Shown here in pieces: positions 1 through 11,999 of a stretch of DNA of 64,000 nt (the stretch's first letter is position 1; each line of letters opens with the position of its first letter). Source of the DNA: Trichaptum fuscoviolaceum (lineage: Eukaryota; Basidiomycota; Agaricomycetes; Hymenochaetales; Trichaptaceae). Made by a program: the position numbers and the translations under genes. Under the pieces are notes generated by a model, which saw only the letters and a program-made list of their open reading frames with translations, ran no database searches and was not told the DNA's origin. Location: positions 5,179,396 through 5,243,395 of the forward strand of contig CAJSYZ010000003.1 of the NCBI GenBank assembly GCA_910574455.1. The letters are read 5' to 3'.

Positions 1-520
1 TAAAACAGTCACTACATAGTAAGACCCATTCTCCAACGTACTCGAGGAACATAGGTTTTCAATCCTTCGTTATGGACAAGCTCGCTCTGAAAGTCTCTGG
101 AGAATTGGGAATAGAGCATATCTAATTATCTAACAGATTATCAGTGCACCCGCTATGCGGCTCACAGCACTACATAAGTCTCGATATCCGCTCTTCCAAA
201 AAAACAAATATCGGAAAGCCATATGACCTTGACTTCATTCATCCGACCCTACAGTGACATCACGATGAACAACTATTTCCTCTAGGGCTATCGTAGCTTT
301 TTAGCAAGCGAAGCTTGCCCATTACTTCCGCAAGCCCGAACCTCTAATAACATGTCAAATTCTGTGTAGTTTCCACCTAACTAGCTGTATCATCAGCAAT
401 TTTCATTCACCCTCATTAGTGTAACTATCTTAATAAAACGAACTTTTCTCCAGATTTTTCACTATCCAGTTCTTCAACTTATTAAACACAAGACTTAAAG
501 GCACGTAAGAAAAAACTCAT
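1..520. other. No recognisable gene
   Basis: I see no coding signal, RNA gene or clear repeat here. It is ordinary mixed-composition sequence. Confidence 0.5.
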
Positions 521-531
521 CTATACCCTAT

Positions 532-1172
532 CTACGCATTCAGCCGCAATACATCTTTCCTCTTCACATACCACTTTCGACTTTTCTCTTTCAGATGCTC
601 GACCACGTAACCAATAACAACCTTGCTCCCACATCCATCTTCCGTTATGACAATATTGGTCACAACAGCTGCTAACATGCTCCCTTCCGATCCTCCCTCG
701 GCCTTTCTTGCAACAACAAAGTCGCCCTCTCTGAACACCTGTAGCTCCGACGTCGTACAAAGAAGAGTCACCGAACCCGGGTCGAATCCGTGTCACATCC
801 GAACCCGATATTGATTTCATTGCCGTTGTGGAAGGAAGATCGCTTGCTTCCCTTATCGGCCACACACTCCGCAAATTCTCGATCTTTACAATCCACATCC
901 AACTTGAAGTCGCCTATACCACCTTTTCCTTCCTCCATGATAACTTTTCGATGGACCCAAGACTCTCGGAGGTCAAGAGTTAATGCCGATCTGTGATCAA
1001 AAATGGAGCGGTAACTCTCTTCATAATAACTCTGTGACGGCGTCTTGAGCTTCGCTCCTAGTGGAACCCGAAACCGAGTCTCCGGATTGCATAGTGCCCA
1101 GACTTTCAGCACTATCGTACGCAGGACAATAAGCTGAGAAAGCTGACGTATTCCCGAAATTGCACGCGTCAC
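532..1172 (-). CDS. Unidentified coding-like region, two short frames
   Basis: Two minus-strand open stretches, 1172-768 and 771-532, overlap by a few bases in different frames. The downstream one reads REGDFVVARKAEGG and continues with hydrophobic strands and a basic tail ending in KRKDVLRLNA, which looks like a small beta-rich domain. The upstream one has an acidic middle part. A frameshift or an unrecognised intron could join them. I do not recognise a family. It could be the decayed end of a larger gene or a chance open frame. Confidence 0.2.
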
Positions 1173-2208
1173 CTATATACACCTAGTCAGTCCTGCTAGA
1201 ACCCTTTGACGATTTATCACTTAAGATCATACCAAGTGCATCACCATAAGACCAGCAGGTTGATCGCATGATCCCCTTTATTACACCTACAAATTCTTAA
1301 CTGAAAGTTAGCACTAATCCTAATATGCATTATAAACACGCACTTATTGTGGGTCGAGAACAAGACACAAGCAACAGAGATAGACGACTGTCTAGCTTAT
1401 TATGTCTCCAACTTTCGGGTAGGCTTCCAAAAATATATTGTGCAAATATCATTATCAGACGTTTTTCTATGCGAAAAATCATATCACATATGATCGTATG
1501 CACAACCGCTGTACACACTGTTCCACTATTATTGGCGGTTTACTCGTGCCTTGCTTCTTAAGCCTTCCAGAGCTCATGGATCAGCAAGCTTCTAATGCAA
1601 ATGACTATGTATTACCGACTTCTTTACATTTACAATACTTAATATGGGCTTCCTCTAATAAATTAAATAGAAGAAACTATCACGTGTAACAACCACATTT
1701 TATCTCGACCAGTTTACCATAACATTTATTTCAATTTTCCAGATCAAAAAAGGCATTTCAACCTACATACGTCCTAGTAGTACATCGTTACATAATGATG
1801 AGTGGGACTCTTTGTTTGCCAATGTTTGATTGATTGTTTATTCCATTATAGTGACTGCAGGCCCTCTACGCCTATGGCGCACTTAAAATACAGAGTAATC
1901 TACCAAAATGAATAAAATGGTTCTGGAGCTACAAATGAATGCCGAGTGAAGTAAGTTTCAAGGAAAAAGAGTAAAAGAAAGGTATGATCTATAGAGGTAT
2001 CGATAACTGAGGTATAAAGTATTGCGTGAATCGCTGAGCAAAATGGGGTGCACATATAAGTACAGCGTTTGCGATAAGGATACAGTGAGAATTTGAATAC
2101 ATGAATGAGCAATGCGACATACGAGGGAACTATTTGAGAAAGGCCATCCACTCCAATAAAGAGTAAAATAAGAAAGAGACAAGCGAGGAATAAAAAAGCC
2201 AAGAATAA
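1173..2208. other. Intergenic, no gene seen
   Basis: Open frames here are short, overlap on both strands and lack conserved motifs. I see no repeat structure. Confidence 0.45.
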
Positions 2209-3115
2209 TCAATCCAGCTCCATAGACGTCATTGCCGGTGTCGTTGGTATGTCCGGGGGGAACAGAAGATTGAACCGTCCTGAGTTCTTGATGAAGCTCG
2301 GTACTGGTCCGAGGCAGGCCTTAGGACCTAGGAGAGTGCAAAGAGTCAGTGGGCGATTCCGTACAGCTATCCAGAGATCGCGCAGCTGCTCAAGGAATCG
2401 CCGACACACTATGAGAAAGTGCGCCGGGGTTTCCAGGACTCCACACCTGGCAAATAGCGGAGAGTTTGCACGCCCAATGCGGGGGGTGCATGGCCGGTAC
2501 GCAGATGGGTCAGGGCTGCGCACTTGTTGCGAGTCTGGTACTTGTACAGAGCTCGGACGCCCCGCAAAGGCGAGTTCAGGTCCACGGGGCGGAGCTTCTT
2601 TGCACTCTTCAATTGGATCCACGTTGCATTCCATTTCTTGCTCGCTTGGGAAGTGCGAACGGCGATAAGGACAGCTGCGTTTATCGGTAAGGGTAGAGTG
2701 GGGAATCGAAGTCGCCCTAGCTGGTCAGCTTCGGGACCCTTGGCAGCGGTCTTTGTCTCGGCATTGACTCACTCATTCGCCTCAATTTCTTCTTGGCCTG
2801 GTATCCCGTGTACTTTGAGTTGAAGAGTTTGCCGCTGCTTCTAGAGGCGTCGAAGTTCGGTCCGGAACAACTCGATGAGATGTTGGCCGTGCTGGGATTT
2901 TGGTGTCGAGAGAGCAGAAATGGCGGCTTGGTTGTCAATGAACAGGTGGGCATGCATTGCGCGAGGCGTCGCCCAGATCAGATACAGGCCAAGGAGGGCA
3001 CCGCACACCTCGCCTTCGACTACCGTATGCTCCTAGGCTGTCCCTAGGTACATTCTGCGGATGTCCGGTGAGTAACTCGGCGTCTGGGCTGACCGGAGAG
3101 GGTCCTCTGACAATG
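2209..3115 (-). pseudogene. Non-LTR retrotransposon relic (RNase H and C-terminal part)
   Basis: Read on the minus strand with frameshifts, this is the 3' end of a LINE-type polyprotein. Near 3020-2930 it reads VVEGEVCGALLGLYLIWA and then HLFIDNQAAISALS, which match the Glu-containing helix and the DNQAAI motif of retroelement RNase H. Downstream come LNSPLRGVRALYKYQTRNK, a Cys-rich CGVLETPAHFLIVCRRF segment and a tail typical of fungal LINE C-termini. The reverse transcriptase is missing: the element is 5'-truncated near 3115, as is usual for LINE copies. Several frame changes show that it is dead. Confidence in the class is good; the exact clade is not determined. Confidence 0.7.
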
Positions 3116-3389
3116 AAAGGGGTAATAAAGGAGTTTCTATGATAGTATTGGTATGAATAGGAGAAGAAAGGGAAGAAGACAGAAAAAGAGATTAAATTTA
3201 AGAGAAAGAGCCACAGAGAGGAAGAGGAAGAGACAGACCGCACATTACACCTGGTAGTGCCTCTGAGATATCTTCAGCTGAGTTCTCTAGTTGTCGTCCT
3301 TCTACGGTAAGTCCTACAGTTGTTCAAAGTGTCGAAAGTCTCGTGCCAGATGCTTCTCTTCTTTCTGGCTTCTTCCGGCGGTGGATGTA
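3116..3389. other. Flank between LINE relic and dispersed repeat
   Basis: Purine-rich sequence at 3155-3240 followed by mixed sequence. No gene seen. Confidence 0.4.
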
Positions 3390-4215
3390 TGCGTCGTATG
3401 GAATATGGAGTGGGACTCGTTCTTGCGCTCCCGCATGCTATCGTCTGTTTTCAGCTATCTATAAAGAAATTCTTCCTCGAAGGATGCTGAAGTGAAAAAT
3501 TGGGCTAGCAGGTTCTTGTGGGAGAAGCCGTTCTAGAGCTGGCTGAAAAGGTCCTTGCTCAAGAGCGACTTAGGTTGCCGAGGGACCGGCGAGTCAAGCC
3601 CAACACCGAAGGGAGGCGCAGCCTCTGACGAGGAGAAGCCTCGGCAAACCCGCAAGGAAGGCTACGCCGACCGCGGTCTCCATAAATAGTGCCACCCAAG
3701 TAAATAGATATTGAAGTGCAACACTTACCTTACTTCTGTACCACACTCCAGATGTCGGCAACAAACAATGGGCTTTGATATAGCAGGTGACATCTGCTGC
3801 CTTTAAAGCGGGTGGCATCCTCTGCTTTTAAAGGGGTAGCGTCCTCTGATTTTAAAGCGGGTAGCGTCCTCTGGGCATTCAGGCTGCATAGTGAGAACTT
3901 CCACTATTGAACAATGAGTCGGGTGGCACAAATAAGGCTTCGTTCGAACGGGCTTTGTTATAGCGGGTACTAGCGTCCGCTGGGAATTGAGCAATCGTTC
4001 GGGTGGCACGAACAGGTCCCCGTCCGACACAGGTGTCATGCAAAATTTCATGTGGTCTTCATCGTGCGTCGCTACTGTCTTGAGGCTCGACGTCGTCCTT
4101 GTTGTTGTCGTTGATGATGAAGAGACACGACGCGACTTGACGCGTGACGTTCGCGTGCTCCTACTTGTCACGAGTTGTGGTACTTCTTCGAACTCCTGAC
4201 CCACCAATATCGTTA
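3390..4215. repeat. Dispersed repeat, copy 1 (of 2)
   Basis: This segment is related, in the same orientation, to 54860-55735. Shared blocks include the stretch ending in GAGCTGGCTGAAAAGG, the block GAGAAGCCTCGGC.AACCC.CAAGGAAGGCTA, and the distal part with GACGCGAC and CACGAGT words. Both copies contain a short relic of the same frame (LELAEKVFALEQLGL in copy 2). The minus-strand ORFs across it (SRRVSSSSTTTT and similar) are low-complexity and probably not real proteins. It is an old unclassified mobile element or duplicated gene end. Confidence 0.6.
3801..3873. repeat. Minisatellite, three units of 24-25 bp
   Basis: Three consecutive units of the form TTTTAAAGCGGGTAGCGTCCTCTG start near 3801, 3825 and 3849, inside the dispersed repeat. 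Copy 2 (about 55465-55515) has a weaker, less expanded version. Confidence 0.6.
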
Positions 4216-4491
4216 CTAAATCATTCAACCGTGAATCATGTCCTCAACTTATCATACTTTACTTCTCATCCACCTTCTAATTTTCCTTGACCATGTATGT
4301 TTGCGTTTGCAAATCTTCCTCCGGTACCCACTCATTCAACGGTGGAAATCGAAAATCCAAACAAAAGTAAAATTTTCGTTCAGATCAAGATCTGGACACT
4401 GACCTCTTGCTAGCTTTACCGGTCAACACAATCATTACTTGATCTCATAGGGGTACCACCATCACCATTATCGCGACTACCGGCATACACA

Positions 4492-5308
4492 ATGCGTGGA
4501 ACTGTTACGACGCAATGTCTCACGGATAACGAGGTGGAGACTGCAGTCACGGTTATATATTCAATGCTGCAGATGTATAAGGCACCGGCTAGGCGATTTG
4601 TATCACTTGACATCGAGTGGGCAAGCGAACGCGGAGCGAGGAAAGATCGTCGTGTAGACCTCATTCAACTCGCTATTCAACACCGCGTATTTCTCATCAG
4701 GACGCATAATTGGAATGAGCTTCATCCTTCGTTGGCACGCCTCCTGGGCGATGTTACTGTCATAAAAGTATCCGCAGGAATCATCGGTATGAATAGTTGA
4801 TCTCTTTGACTGCAAGGTGGCCTAACAGAGTTCATTGGAAGCTGACGCAGCGCGTATACGGGACAAGTTTCACACCTCTGTGCGCTCCTGTATTGATCTC
4901 ACAGATTGGGCGCGCTTTGTCTTTCCCTCGTTCTCACCTAAAAACCCGACCTGGTCCAGACTAATATTCAGCCCTCGGCTCTGGTTTCGACATCCGACTC
5001 AGGCAGTCAAACTCGAATCAATAGTCGGCGTAATTTTAAGGCAGAATATCGACAAAAGAGGTGAATTCACAAAGAGCGACTGGGCAGCGGACAATCTTTC
5101 AATCGCTCAACAGATCTGTGAGTTCTACTTTTATCACTTAACCTCTAGCGCTCGGCTCATTTGTGCTCAAATACTAGATGCGGCTGTCGATGCCCACAGT
5201 GTATACTCTGTAGCTAAGGTCTTGGATCAGAACACCAAGCCATTGGACGAGCTTCGTATTCACTTTGAGCCCAAGCAACGGTGTGCCTGTGGTCGCACAT
5301 TACCATAG
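4492..5308 (+). CDS. 3'-5' exonuclease, DEDDy family (WRN/Rrp6-like exonuclease domain)
   Basis: Splicing two introns gives an open 233-aa protein. The exons are 4492-4786, 4842-5117 and 5178-5308; the introns are 55 and 60 nt. All catalytic motifs of the DnaQ-like DEDDy fold are visible. Exo I is FVSLDIEW (Asp and Glu), Exo II is GIIADAARIRDKF (Asp), and Exo III forms only across the second splice junction as SIAQQIYAAVDAHSVYSV (Tyr and Asp). The tail RCACGRTLP is Cys-rich. The family degrades RNA or DNA from the 3' end using two metal ions; the substrate cannot be told from sequence. The ATG at 4492 is the first in frame, and only the exonuclease domain is present, with no helicase. Correct motifs after splicing argue that it is functional. 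A related C-x-C-G tail at 5915-5960 hints at a decayed neighbour copy. Confidence 0.8.
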
Positions 5309-6239
5309 ACCTTTGTTAAGGCGTAGACGGTGGTTTATATTCAACTTGATGCAGAACATTCAAGTTGCTTCCCACTCTTGTGGCCTTCTTCTTTCAGCCG
5401 TCACTTTAGTTAATACACTTGATATTTCTCATGTTTTGCTCGCCTCACGTGTTGATCTTATCTTTGAACTACATCGTGACCGACATCTGATATACTCCGA
5501 GGTAATCACAGAGCTGCCAGTGTGGAAATAGTACAGTCACAGTACTTTATAACTTCCTGTATTGTCACTCTCCAAACCTTCACATCTCAAAATGCTACGG
5601 TCGGAAACAGTTCTTCCTCTCTCACCTATACATACCCATAACGTCACTATCAGCTTCCGCTCCATCCTCAAATCTCTCACTAGTACATGATCTCATAAAT
5701 TGTCTGACACATCGCAAATATTGCGTTCACATTTGACACTCGACACATAAAACATCAGTGCCAACAGTGCACCAACAACATATATCGCATCCTACTGCAC
5801 ACCCGTCCTGCGTCTATTATTACCAAAGATGATTACGACATTATGGAAAGGATGTACATAGAAACTAACAACGACAATAGCCTACAAATACACAACTTCG
5901 TTGATGTTACTCCCATGTGCAGATGCGGAAAAAGGATTCGCCTTCAACGGACTAATGAATGACAAAAAGGCAAAGTAATGGATATGTGACCGTTTACTCG
6001 AGACCTGCAAGACTATGCCAAGAGCACATTTGCGACCAACCAAATGGTCCATCGCGCGATGGGATCAGAGCGAAGTCAGGTTTGAATCTCTGGTTCCGGA
6101 TACGCCTCCATAATACGGACAAGCTTCTCCCCAGCGAAACGTCTATACAAGTCAATTTCGGGACCGACACATAACAACTGAATCAGTGGACATTTCTCCA
6201 GTCTGGCATTGATAAAAGAGCAAACATTCATTTAATTAG
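5309..6239. other. Intergenic, possible remnant of an exonuclease-like tail
   Basis: No full gene. Around 5828-5960 a plus frame reads through a stretch ending CRCGKRIRLQRTNE, which resembles the C-x-C-G tail of the exonuclease just upstream. This may be a decayed tandem copy. Nothing else is recognisable. Confidence 0.3.
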
Positions 6240-7350
6240 TAAGATTGAATGAGAATAACTTACAGTGAACGAATCACGTCCGTGATGAGATCCACGCCCT
6301 TCTATGTACTTCAACCAAGGACCGAGGAACACATAGAGATCAGCCTTACGGTGGTCACAAATACCAGCCTAATCCTACGCCTATCACTTATACTCCTGGC
6401 GCTCTGCCTCCTTATCAATCTGAATGCTTTTCATCTGGCCAGGTTTTTCGTCCAAAGCAGCAATACATGCGTGAGTGACCAAAGCGCTGAATAAGGCGCC
6501 CATGAACGTCTATCATGCTTGTCAGACACACCACAAACGCCAATTAATTTATGGTGCTCACTCATGAATAATGCCACGGCGTGGAACAAACTGAATATGT
6601 TACCAAACTGAACATACTTCGTGCAGTGCTCCCTGCTCCTTGCTGATATTGAACGCCGAGCAGACTTCCTTCCTTCATCTCCTCCTTCGTGCGTAGCGGC
6701 CACAGGCGCTGGAACTCCGCCTTCTGGAGAAGCAAACATACCGGGAGGACCTTTTGGAGGAGGTAGATGGGCGCCAGCGCACCGTAGGTGTACATTATTG
6801 TGCTAGATAACAAACTGCGGGTATGCCTGACAGTCGATGCGATAGCCTGCATCCACGTCGAGTAGAAGATGGCAGAAGTGAAGTCGTCGATGCGCACGGG
6901 ATACGGGACCGCCTTCATTTTCGCGAAGAAGACTGACGAGTCGAGGATAATGTACGTGTTGCTGTCGGGACCTGAAAGAGGTACGGTTCGCCAAGATAAT
7001 GACTTCAATAGATTTTGCGGCTTCGCCGACCGGGTACTCATTATCTTTCACGTTCGGTACAGCGCAGATCAGAATGACGTACGAAATTGCCTTGCCCGTC
7101 AACGAAATCATCAAAGACACCTTGAACTTCAGCTTCCAGTCGTTGATCTCCAACTCCAAAGTCGAAATGGGCCCAGTCCTCCGCTTATTCTTGCATTCAG
7201 GCCAACCAATGATATCGCTTGTATAGGCGTGTCCGTGGCTCGAGTGTTTCACCGACATCGGCTCCTCAGCGTCGCGTAGTCCATGACCAGTGTACACGCG
7301 ATATGCGAGTGCCACGGCGCACTCATGTTCAAGTAGTTCGGTGCAGGCGA
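6240..7350 (-). pseudogene. ags1: Alpha-1,3-glucan synthase relic, copy 1
   Basis: The minus strand from 7350 down follows the alpha-1,3-glucan synthase from the end of the N-terminal amylase region into the GT5 synthase domain. Landmarks in order are [110 protein letters not shown] and finally KADLYVFLGPW near 6350. Ags1 normally makes cell-wall alpha-1,3-glucan at the plasma membrane and is over 2,000 residues long; fewer than 400 codons remain, in several frames with in-frame stops. There is no start, transmembrane part or C-terminus. It is clearly dead and more diverged than the copies at 21.7 and 32.6 kb. Confidence 0.85.
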
Positions 7351-7820
7351 GATGTTAGGGCAATGCAACGGGTTTAATTGATTAACAGATTTACTCTGAT
7401 TTATGTGCAAATTAATAACTTAAGAGCATGTTACTTACTTCCATATCTACTTACACTCCGGCAACGACGGGGATTTATGCTGGTGCATTGTAATTTTAAA
7501 GTTTGGCTTATTCGTTCTCTACTACACTAATTTAGTAATTACATGTGGCGTGGTGCCGGAGGGGCCAGAGCTACCCTGGGAAGGAGGATGAATGATTTTG
7601 TGGCCACACATGACAAATAAACATCAACAACAAGGAAAACTTTGAGCCTCACGACAGTGTCAATGCAACAAAGCGTCAAGATTTTAGGGAGACACCAGTA
7701 AGCGGATGCATTTGCTCACATTCTGAGACGCTTTCTGATACTGTTTGCTTGCATAGGACGATGTGCTACTGAATCCACATCCGTCGTTACGCTCATAGCG
7801 ACCGTGGAGTCTGCTGAAGA
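7351..7820. other. AT-rich intergenic stretch
   Basis: AT-rich sequence with no open frame of note and no repeat that I can match elsewhere in the window. Confidence 0.4.
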
Positions 7821-7822
7821 AC

Positions 7823-8440
7823 ATGGCGAGTGAACACTTCCGACAGATGAATCAGTACCAGCTTGCCAACCTGCGGTGCTCATTCCGTCAACGAGCGCTA
7901 TGCTCGCACTTGCAGATGTTGCAGGACTACGGCTTCGCGAAAGCTCGACTCATACGAACGCGTAATGAACGTGAATGCCTCCGCGAGCGACGGCCACCCG
8001 AGAGTCAAATTGCTACATGTGTCAGACGAGGCCAACATTGTGCCACCAGAAGTGCGATAGCACCCGCTATTGAAATTGACGCGTAATATCTGGGACCTCC
8101 TTAGAACAATAAGTGGGGAACTGGTAAGTAACTTTTCCTGTACCTTCTTTGGTTGTGGGCTTGACTCCTTTCCCTTAGCGGCTAAAGTCGCTCTACAGCA
8201 AGGACTTTTCCAACGAGCACCGCTCGGCTTCTACTACAAGAACCTACAAACTCGGTTTTCAATATGGCATCCTCAGCGGAAGCTTGCCAACAACAGATTG
8301 CAGCGTGCCGGATTGCTACACCTCAGGCGCAAGATGGGTGGATCCCGAAGGCCGTCAGCGCTGGCGCTCTTCCTTTCGTTAGAGCCTCGCGCAGAACAGC
8401 GACTTCGTGGCCTTATTCGACTGTTCAGGCAGGAATAGGT
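7823..8440 (+). other. Unrecognised degenerate coding-like stretch
   Basis: Overlapping plus-strand frames change phase several times. The pieces look protein-like (for example GHPRVKLLHVSDEANIVPPEVR split by a phase change, then KLTRNIWDLLRTISGEL). This pattern suits a decayed gene with lost introns and indels. I cannot name the family. The sequence after 8440 is repeat-like. Confidence 0.25.
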
Positions 8441-8489
8441 ATGTTATTCTATGTCTGAATACATTTAATCCATGTTCACAATTCCCGTA

Positions 8490-8612
8490 TAGCCCATACG
8501 GCCGTCCCGTACCCATATGGCGATCTCACTTTTTGTTTTACGGGCCGTATCCGTATTGAGGGGTAGAAAATACGGCCGTGTGCGTATACGGTACGGTACG
8601 GTGCGGAGCCCT
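8490..8612. repeat. TACGG/CCGTA-rich short repeat cluster
   Basis: The words TACGG and CCGTA recur about a dozen times in both orientations, ending in a run of GTACGGTACGGT. The cluster is partly palindromic. It resembles the subterminal repeats of a small DNA transposon or a decayed minisatellite; no element ends could be fixed. Confidence 0.45.
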
Positions 8613-9055
8613 ACTCTCATGACTTATCTCACGTATCAATTGGTGACCGCAGAGCTAACGAAACATACTCAAAATGATGCATCACTGCTCTAATACGAAT
8701 TATTGCTGAAACTACTGATGTGCCCGTAAGTACTCTCTCAATCTCAAGACTCATATCGTTCAGTTTCGCTAACTTGCCGCAGTCGAGCACAGGAAGCGCA
8801 GTTGTCCATTGCAAATGTTCTTTAAAGTTCTTACAAAAATGATGAGAAGGAGGTTTCGGGTGCTCTCAAAAAATCGGGACAATTGTGGAGCAATGTCCTT
8901 CGCACAGATTCGCGGCAGAAGAAGGCTTACAAACACATCACCCTTCGTGATACCTCGTACGCCACACGTTTTTTTTCTCCACCTTTCTCTGTCCTAAAGC
9001 TTCAACACAAACCTCCTTCGCTATTCAGCTGTGGTTCTTCGTTTCGATTCTGACC
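8613..9055. other. Intergenic
   Basis: No supported gene. Short open frames on both strands lack motifs. Confidence 0.4.
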
Positions 9056-9720
9056 ATCGAAAATTCACTGGCCAATGGCCCGTTGACCACTACTGCACGT
9101 CTGCCGCTGTCTACGACAGGAAGCACCGTCGAAGGTTTCCCGGAGCGCATTGAAGCCCTGCTCAACCTCTTCAAGAGCCTCCTGCAAGATCCTGATAGCG
9201 GCGATGTTTCCGTCACTGCCGTTCGCACGCTGGGCATCATTGCTCAGTACACCAGCTCCGTGGAGAAGAAGAAGATCCCGGCCTACCAAGTATTGATTCC
9301 AACAATGACTGCGGTCATGCAGCAGTGCAGGGAAGCAAGTGGTGAGCAGAGCGTGAGGCACCTAATCGATGGGTTAACACATTCATTTTCGTGCGTTGCT
9401 CTATACGACAGAAACTATCACATAGTGTGTATTACTCGTTTCCCTGCTCTAATGCGCATGCTGACCATTCTGCAGCAAAAAGTCCAACGTCCAGTCTGTT
9501 GGCCTTATCCCAGCGACCTACTAGGGCTTCATGCCAATCACGACGGAAGCCGTACCCATCGACGTAGACGAAGACGCACTTTCCTATCCTCCACTGCCAC
9601 TCCTCACCATTAAAACACTTCCATCTTCAACCCCCGCGAGCACAAGTCTTCCGCATACTCAGCATCCTCCTCAAGCAAAACAAGTCGAGCGAAGAACTGA
9701 ATGCTCGTTGAGCCAAGCAT
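9056..9720 (+). pseudogene. KAP123: Karyopherin-beta relic (Kap123/importin-4-like)
   Basis: The plus strand matches a middle portion of the Kap123/importin-4 type HEAT-repeat nuclear import receptor. Matching pieces are EGFPERIEALLNLFKSLLQD, VTAVRTLGIIAQYTSSVEKK, VLIPTMTAVMQQCREAS and, in another frame near 9476-9570, KKSNVQSVGL followed by GFMPITTEAVPIDVDEDA. The protein normally has about 1,100 residues and carries ribosomal proteins and histones into the nucleus. Here perhaps 170 codons remain, with phase changes and a stop. A possible further HEAT-like piece (QVFRILSILLKQNKSSEEL) lies at 9640-9715. There is no start or C-terminus; it is a fragment. Confidence 0.65.
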
Positions 9721-9794
9721 AGCAAAGATCCTTCAGTAAGTAGTCGTCTTTGACCGACCTCGATTATTTGCTCACCTACCACCTTTCAACCGCA

Positions 9795-9860
9795 GACTTA
9801 TTATCGCTTCCACTTTTGATATACTATCTGTGTTGCTTTTATTGCCAGCTTTTTATATGA
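9795..9860 (+). repeat. Direct repeat, unit 1
   Basis: The block from TTATCGCTTCC to GCCAGCTTT.TATATGAT recurs at 10255-10316 with only a few differences, about 457 bp downstream in the same orientation. Confidence 0.75.
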
Positions 9861-10249
9861 TTGAATATATGTATTTGCCTATACGATCTGTACATGCCAT
9901 CTTGCATTCATCATACTCCTGCCATCGAAACGTACTGAACTATATCGCTCCCTCATCTCATTATCGGTACACTATGTACATTTATTCCGTCATGTGAATA
10001 TCTAGACTCCTTATACACAATTTATTACATTCTTCCTATAACCAATATGTTGAATGTAATACGGACATAGCATATCGTTTCGTTCTTCTTCTGCAAGCTG
10101 CAGATAAGTAACAACGTCATACTTTGTTGCTCTCGTATCTTGTGCTTCACATACACAGATCAGAACAACCTTAGTTGACGAGACGTGGTCCATCATGCAA
10201 GCTGCATAAGGACTACTCCGATAATCTGCTACATATTTTCGACCTTTCA

Positions 10250-10316
10250 GTTTCGATTATCGCTTCCGCTTTTGACATACTATCTGTGCTGCTTTTATTG
10301 CCAGCTTTCTATATGA
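10250..10316 (+). repeat. Direct repeat, unit 2
   Basis: Second copy of the 9795-9860 block. The two copies bracket about 390 bp that contains no gene I can recognise. They may be ends of a decayed element or a simple local duplication. Confidence 0.75.
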
Positions 10317-11999
10317 TACCTTCAGATGACTATTGGAGTATATAATTTATTAGCAAATGTCACACTTTTCTAACAACATGATTACAAGATGATTAAATAT
10401 CTGCATATAGCAGCAAGCTTTTGATACTACCTGCTCTTTTTTTTACAAGAATTTGCAGATACCGTGGTGGACAGCAGAGTCCAATACCCAGGTCTGGGTA
10501 ACTTCATGATTATTGTATTCTATAAAAGTTACTTTACGTGAAAAGAGACATTTTCAATTTAGATGTGACACTCAGTGCGCCATACCCAGCTACAGCTATA
10601 TATACCAGCTACCTTCCGGTATAACGGGAATCTCTATCCATACATCACTAGCAAGTGCTCCTATACAATAGACTTCTTTTAAGATCTTCGACTTTAATCG
10701 ACACAGCTCCCCACGAACTCTGGCTTAAATAAATACTGATCAGCAATGATTAACGCATTCGAGGAGCGATAAACGCCGTTGAAGGAGTAAGACCGAAACA
10801 GGGTGATCTACAAGGTACGCACACCCTCATACAGATGTGCTCCAAAGTGTTAAAGCTTCTTATTCTGACTTGAAAGAGTACCCCGCTCCATATCCCAGGC
10901 TCAGCATGCAACCTACACCAAAATTGAAGTTCAGCATACGACATATCACAGTATCGTGCTGCTATCCGCCAAGATACGCATCGGGTACAAGAACGACCTT
11001 GCACATGGTGGGCAAGATTACGACGTATTGCTCAATTATGCTCGGAAGGAAGGAAATTCATTGAGATGTCTTCAATAGCAGAATGGGTCAGAGGATGAGA
11101 TTGATGACATGATAAACCAGGTCTGTAAAGTTTACGTACCCTCGGGAGACTCGAATCTTAAACGGAGACAACACATCTTTCCATGACAGCACAATACGTT
11201 CACTGAATAGATGGTCACCAGCGTACATTGTTTTTTTCTTCCTTTCAGTTTCCGCAATTGCTGAAGCCTGATCACAGAGGATTATGTTCGGACACATTAA
11301 TCATTTGAAACACCGTTACAACTTTTTCCTCACAAGCATTTCACTTTTGCACACCTTTGACTCATATTTGTGATCCTCAAGTTTCGACAACTCAATTCTC
11401 AATTAGCCCGTACATTGCACGCTGGTTGGGGCTACATTCACACATTTCCTATCATAAGTGAATTTGCTCTTTATTTTTCTCTTGTTGACCGATGTCACGA
11501 CAAGCATTCACGGGCTTCCGTCAATTTCCCTTTTCGGTCCTTCGGACCTCTCTCTCGTCTTCGGCCCTCTCTCTTACCTTCGGGCCTCTATCCTTTCTTA
11601 TTGTTCTACCTCATGGCATTAGTATGCCTCATCACATTCCTTATTATTATTTCCTTTGTTCTACTTTCAGTTAGTATTACATGTGGCCTGCCTCCTTGTT
11701 CCGAGTTTCTCCCTATCACATATTCCCACGCTTCTAGACTGCATACAAGTAGCTAGCTCATGTATGCTATTCCCTCGACTTGAATAATATAAGTCTTTGG
11801 CCTCATTAGCTATGGGGGCAGGCTTTCAAGATCCACCTTCTCCTTCTGTCCCGATTGGACTGTTTGGCACGTACCGCGATCGAGGGCCGTCTGTCCTCGC
11901 GTCTTGAGACCGTTTGTCTCTGTCGACTGCCCGTCGTCCGTTAGCCCGGGGTGTCCGTTTGACATCGAGCCTAGGGGTGGGCACCCTCGTGTCTGCATC

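Larger units (their letters stand above)
9721..11990. other. Long intergenic stretch with one direct repeat pair
   Basis: No gene is supported. It contains the direct repeat at 9795-9860 and 10250-10316. The segment at 11530-11600 is C/T-rich with recurring TTCGG/CCTC words. Open frames at 10750-11064 and 11370-11756 overlap on opposite strands and show no family motif. Confidence 0.4.

Noticed and set aside
3803..4228. Minus-strand protein rich in Ser/Thr/Arg, with a relative at 55270-55737
   Set aside because: The two are alike only because both lie in the same dispersed repeat. Composition is low-complexity and the frame is not conserved throughout.
8490..8612. TACGG cluster as a CRISPR-like or telomeric repeat
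   Set aside because: Spacing is irregular, words occur in both orientations, and no unit repeats with constant spacers.
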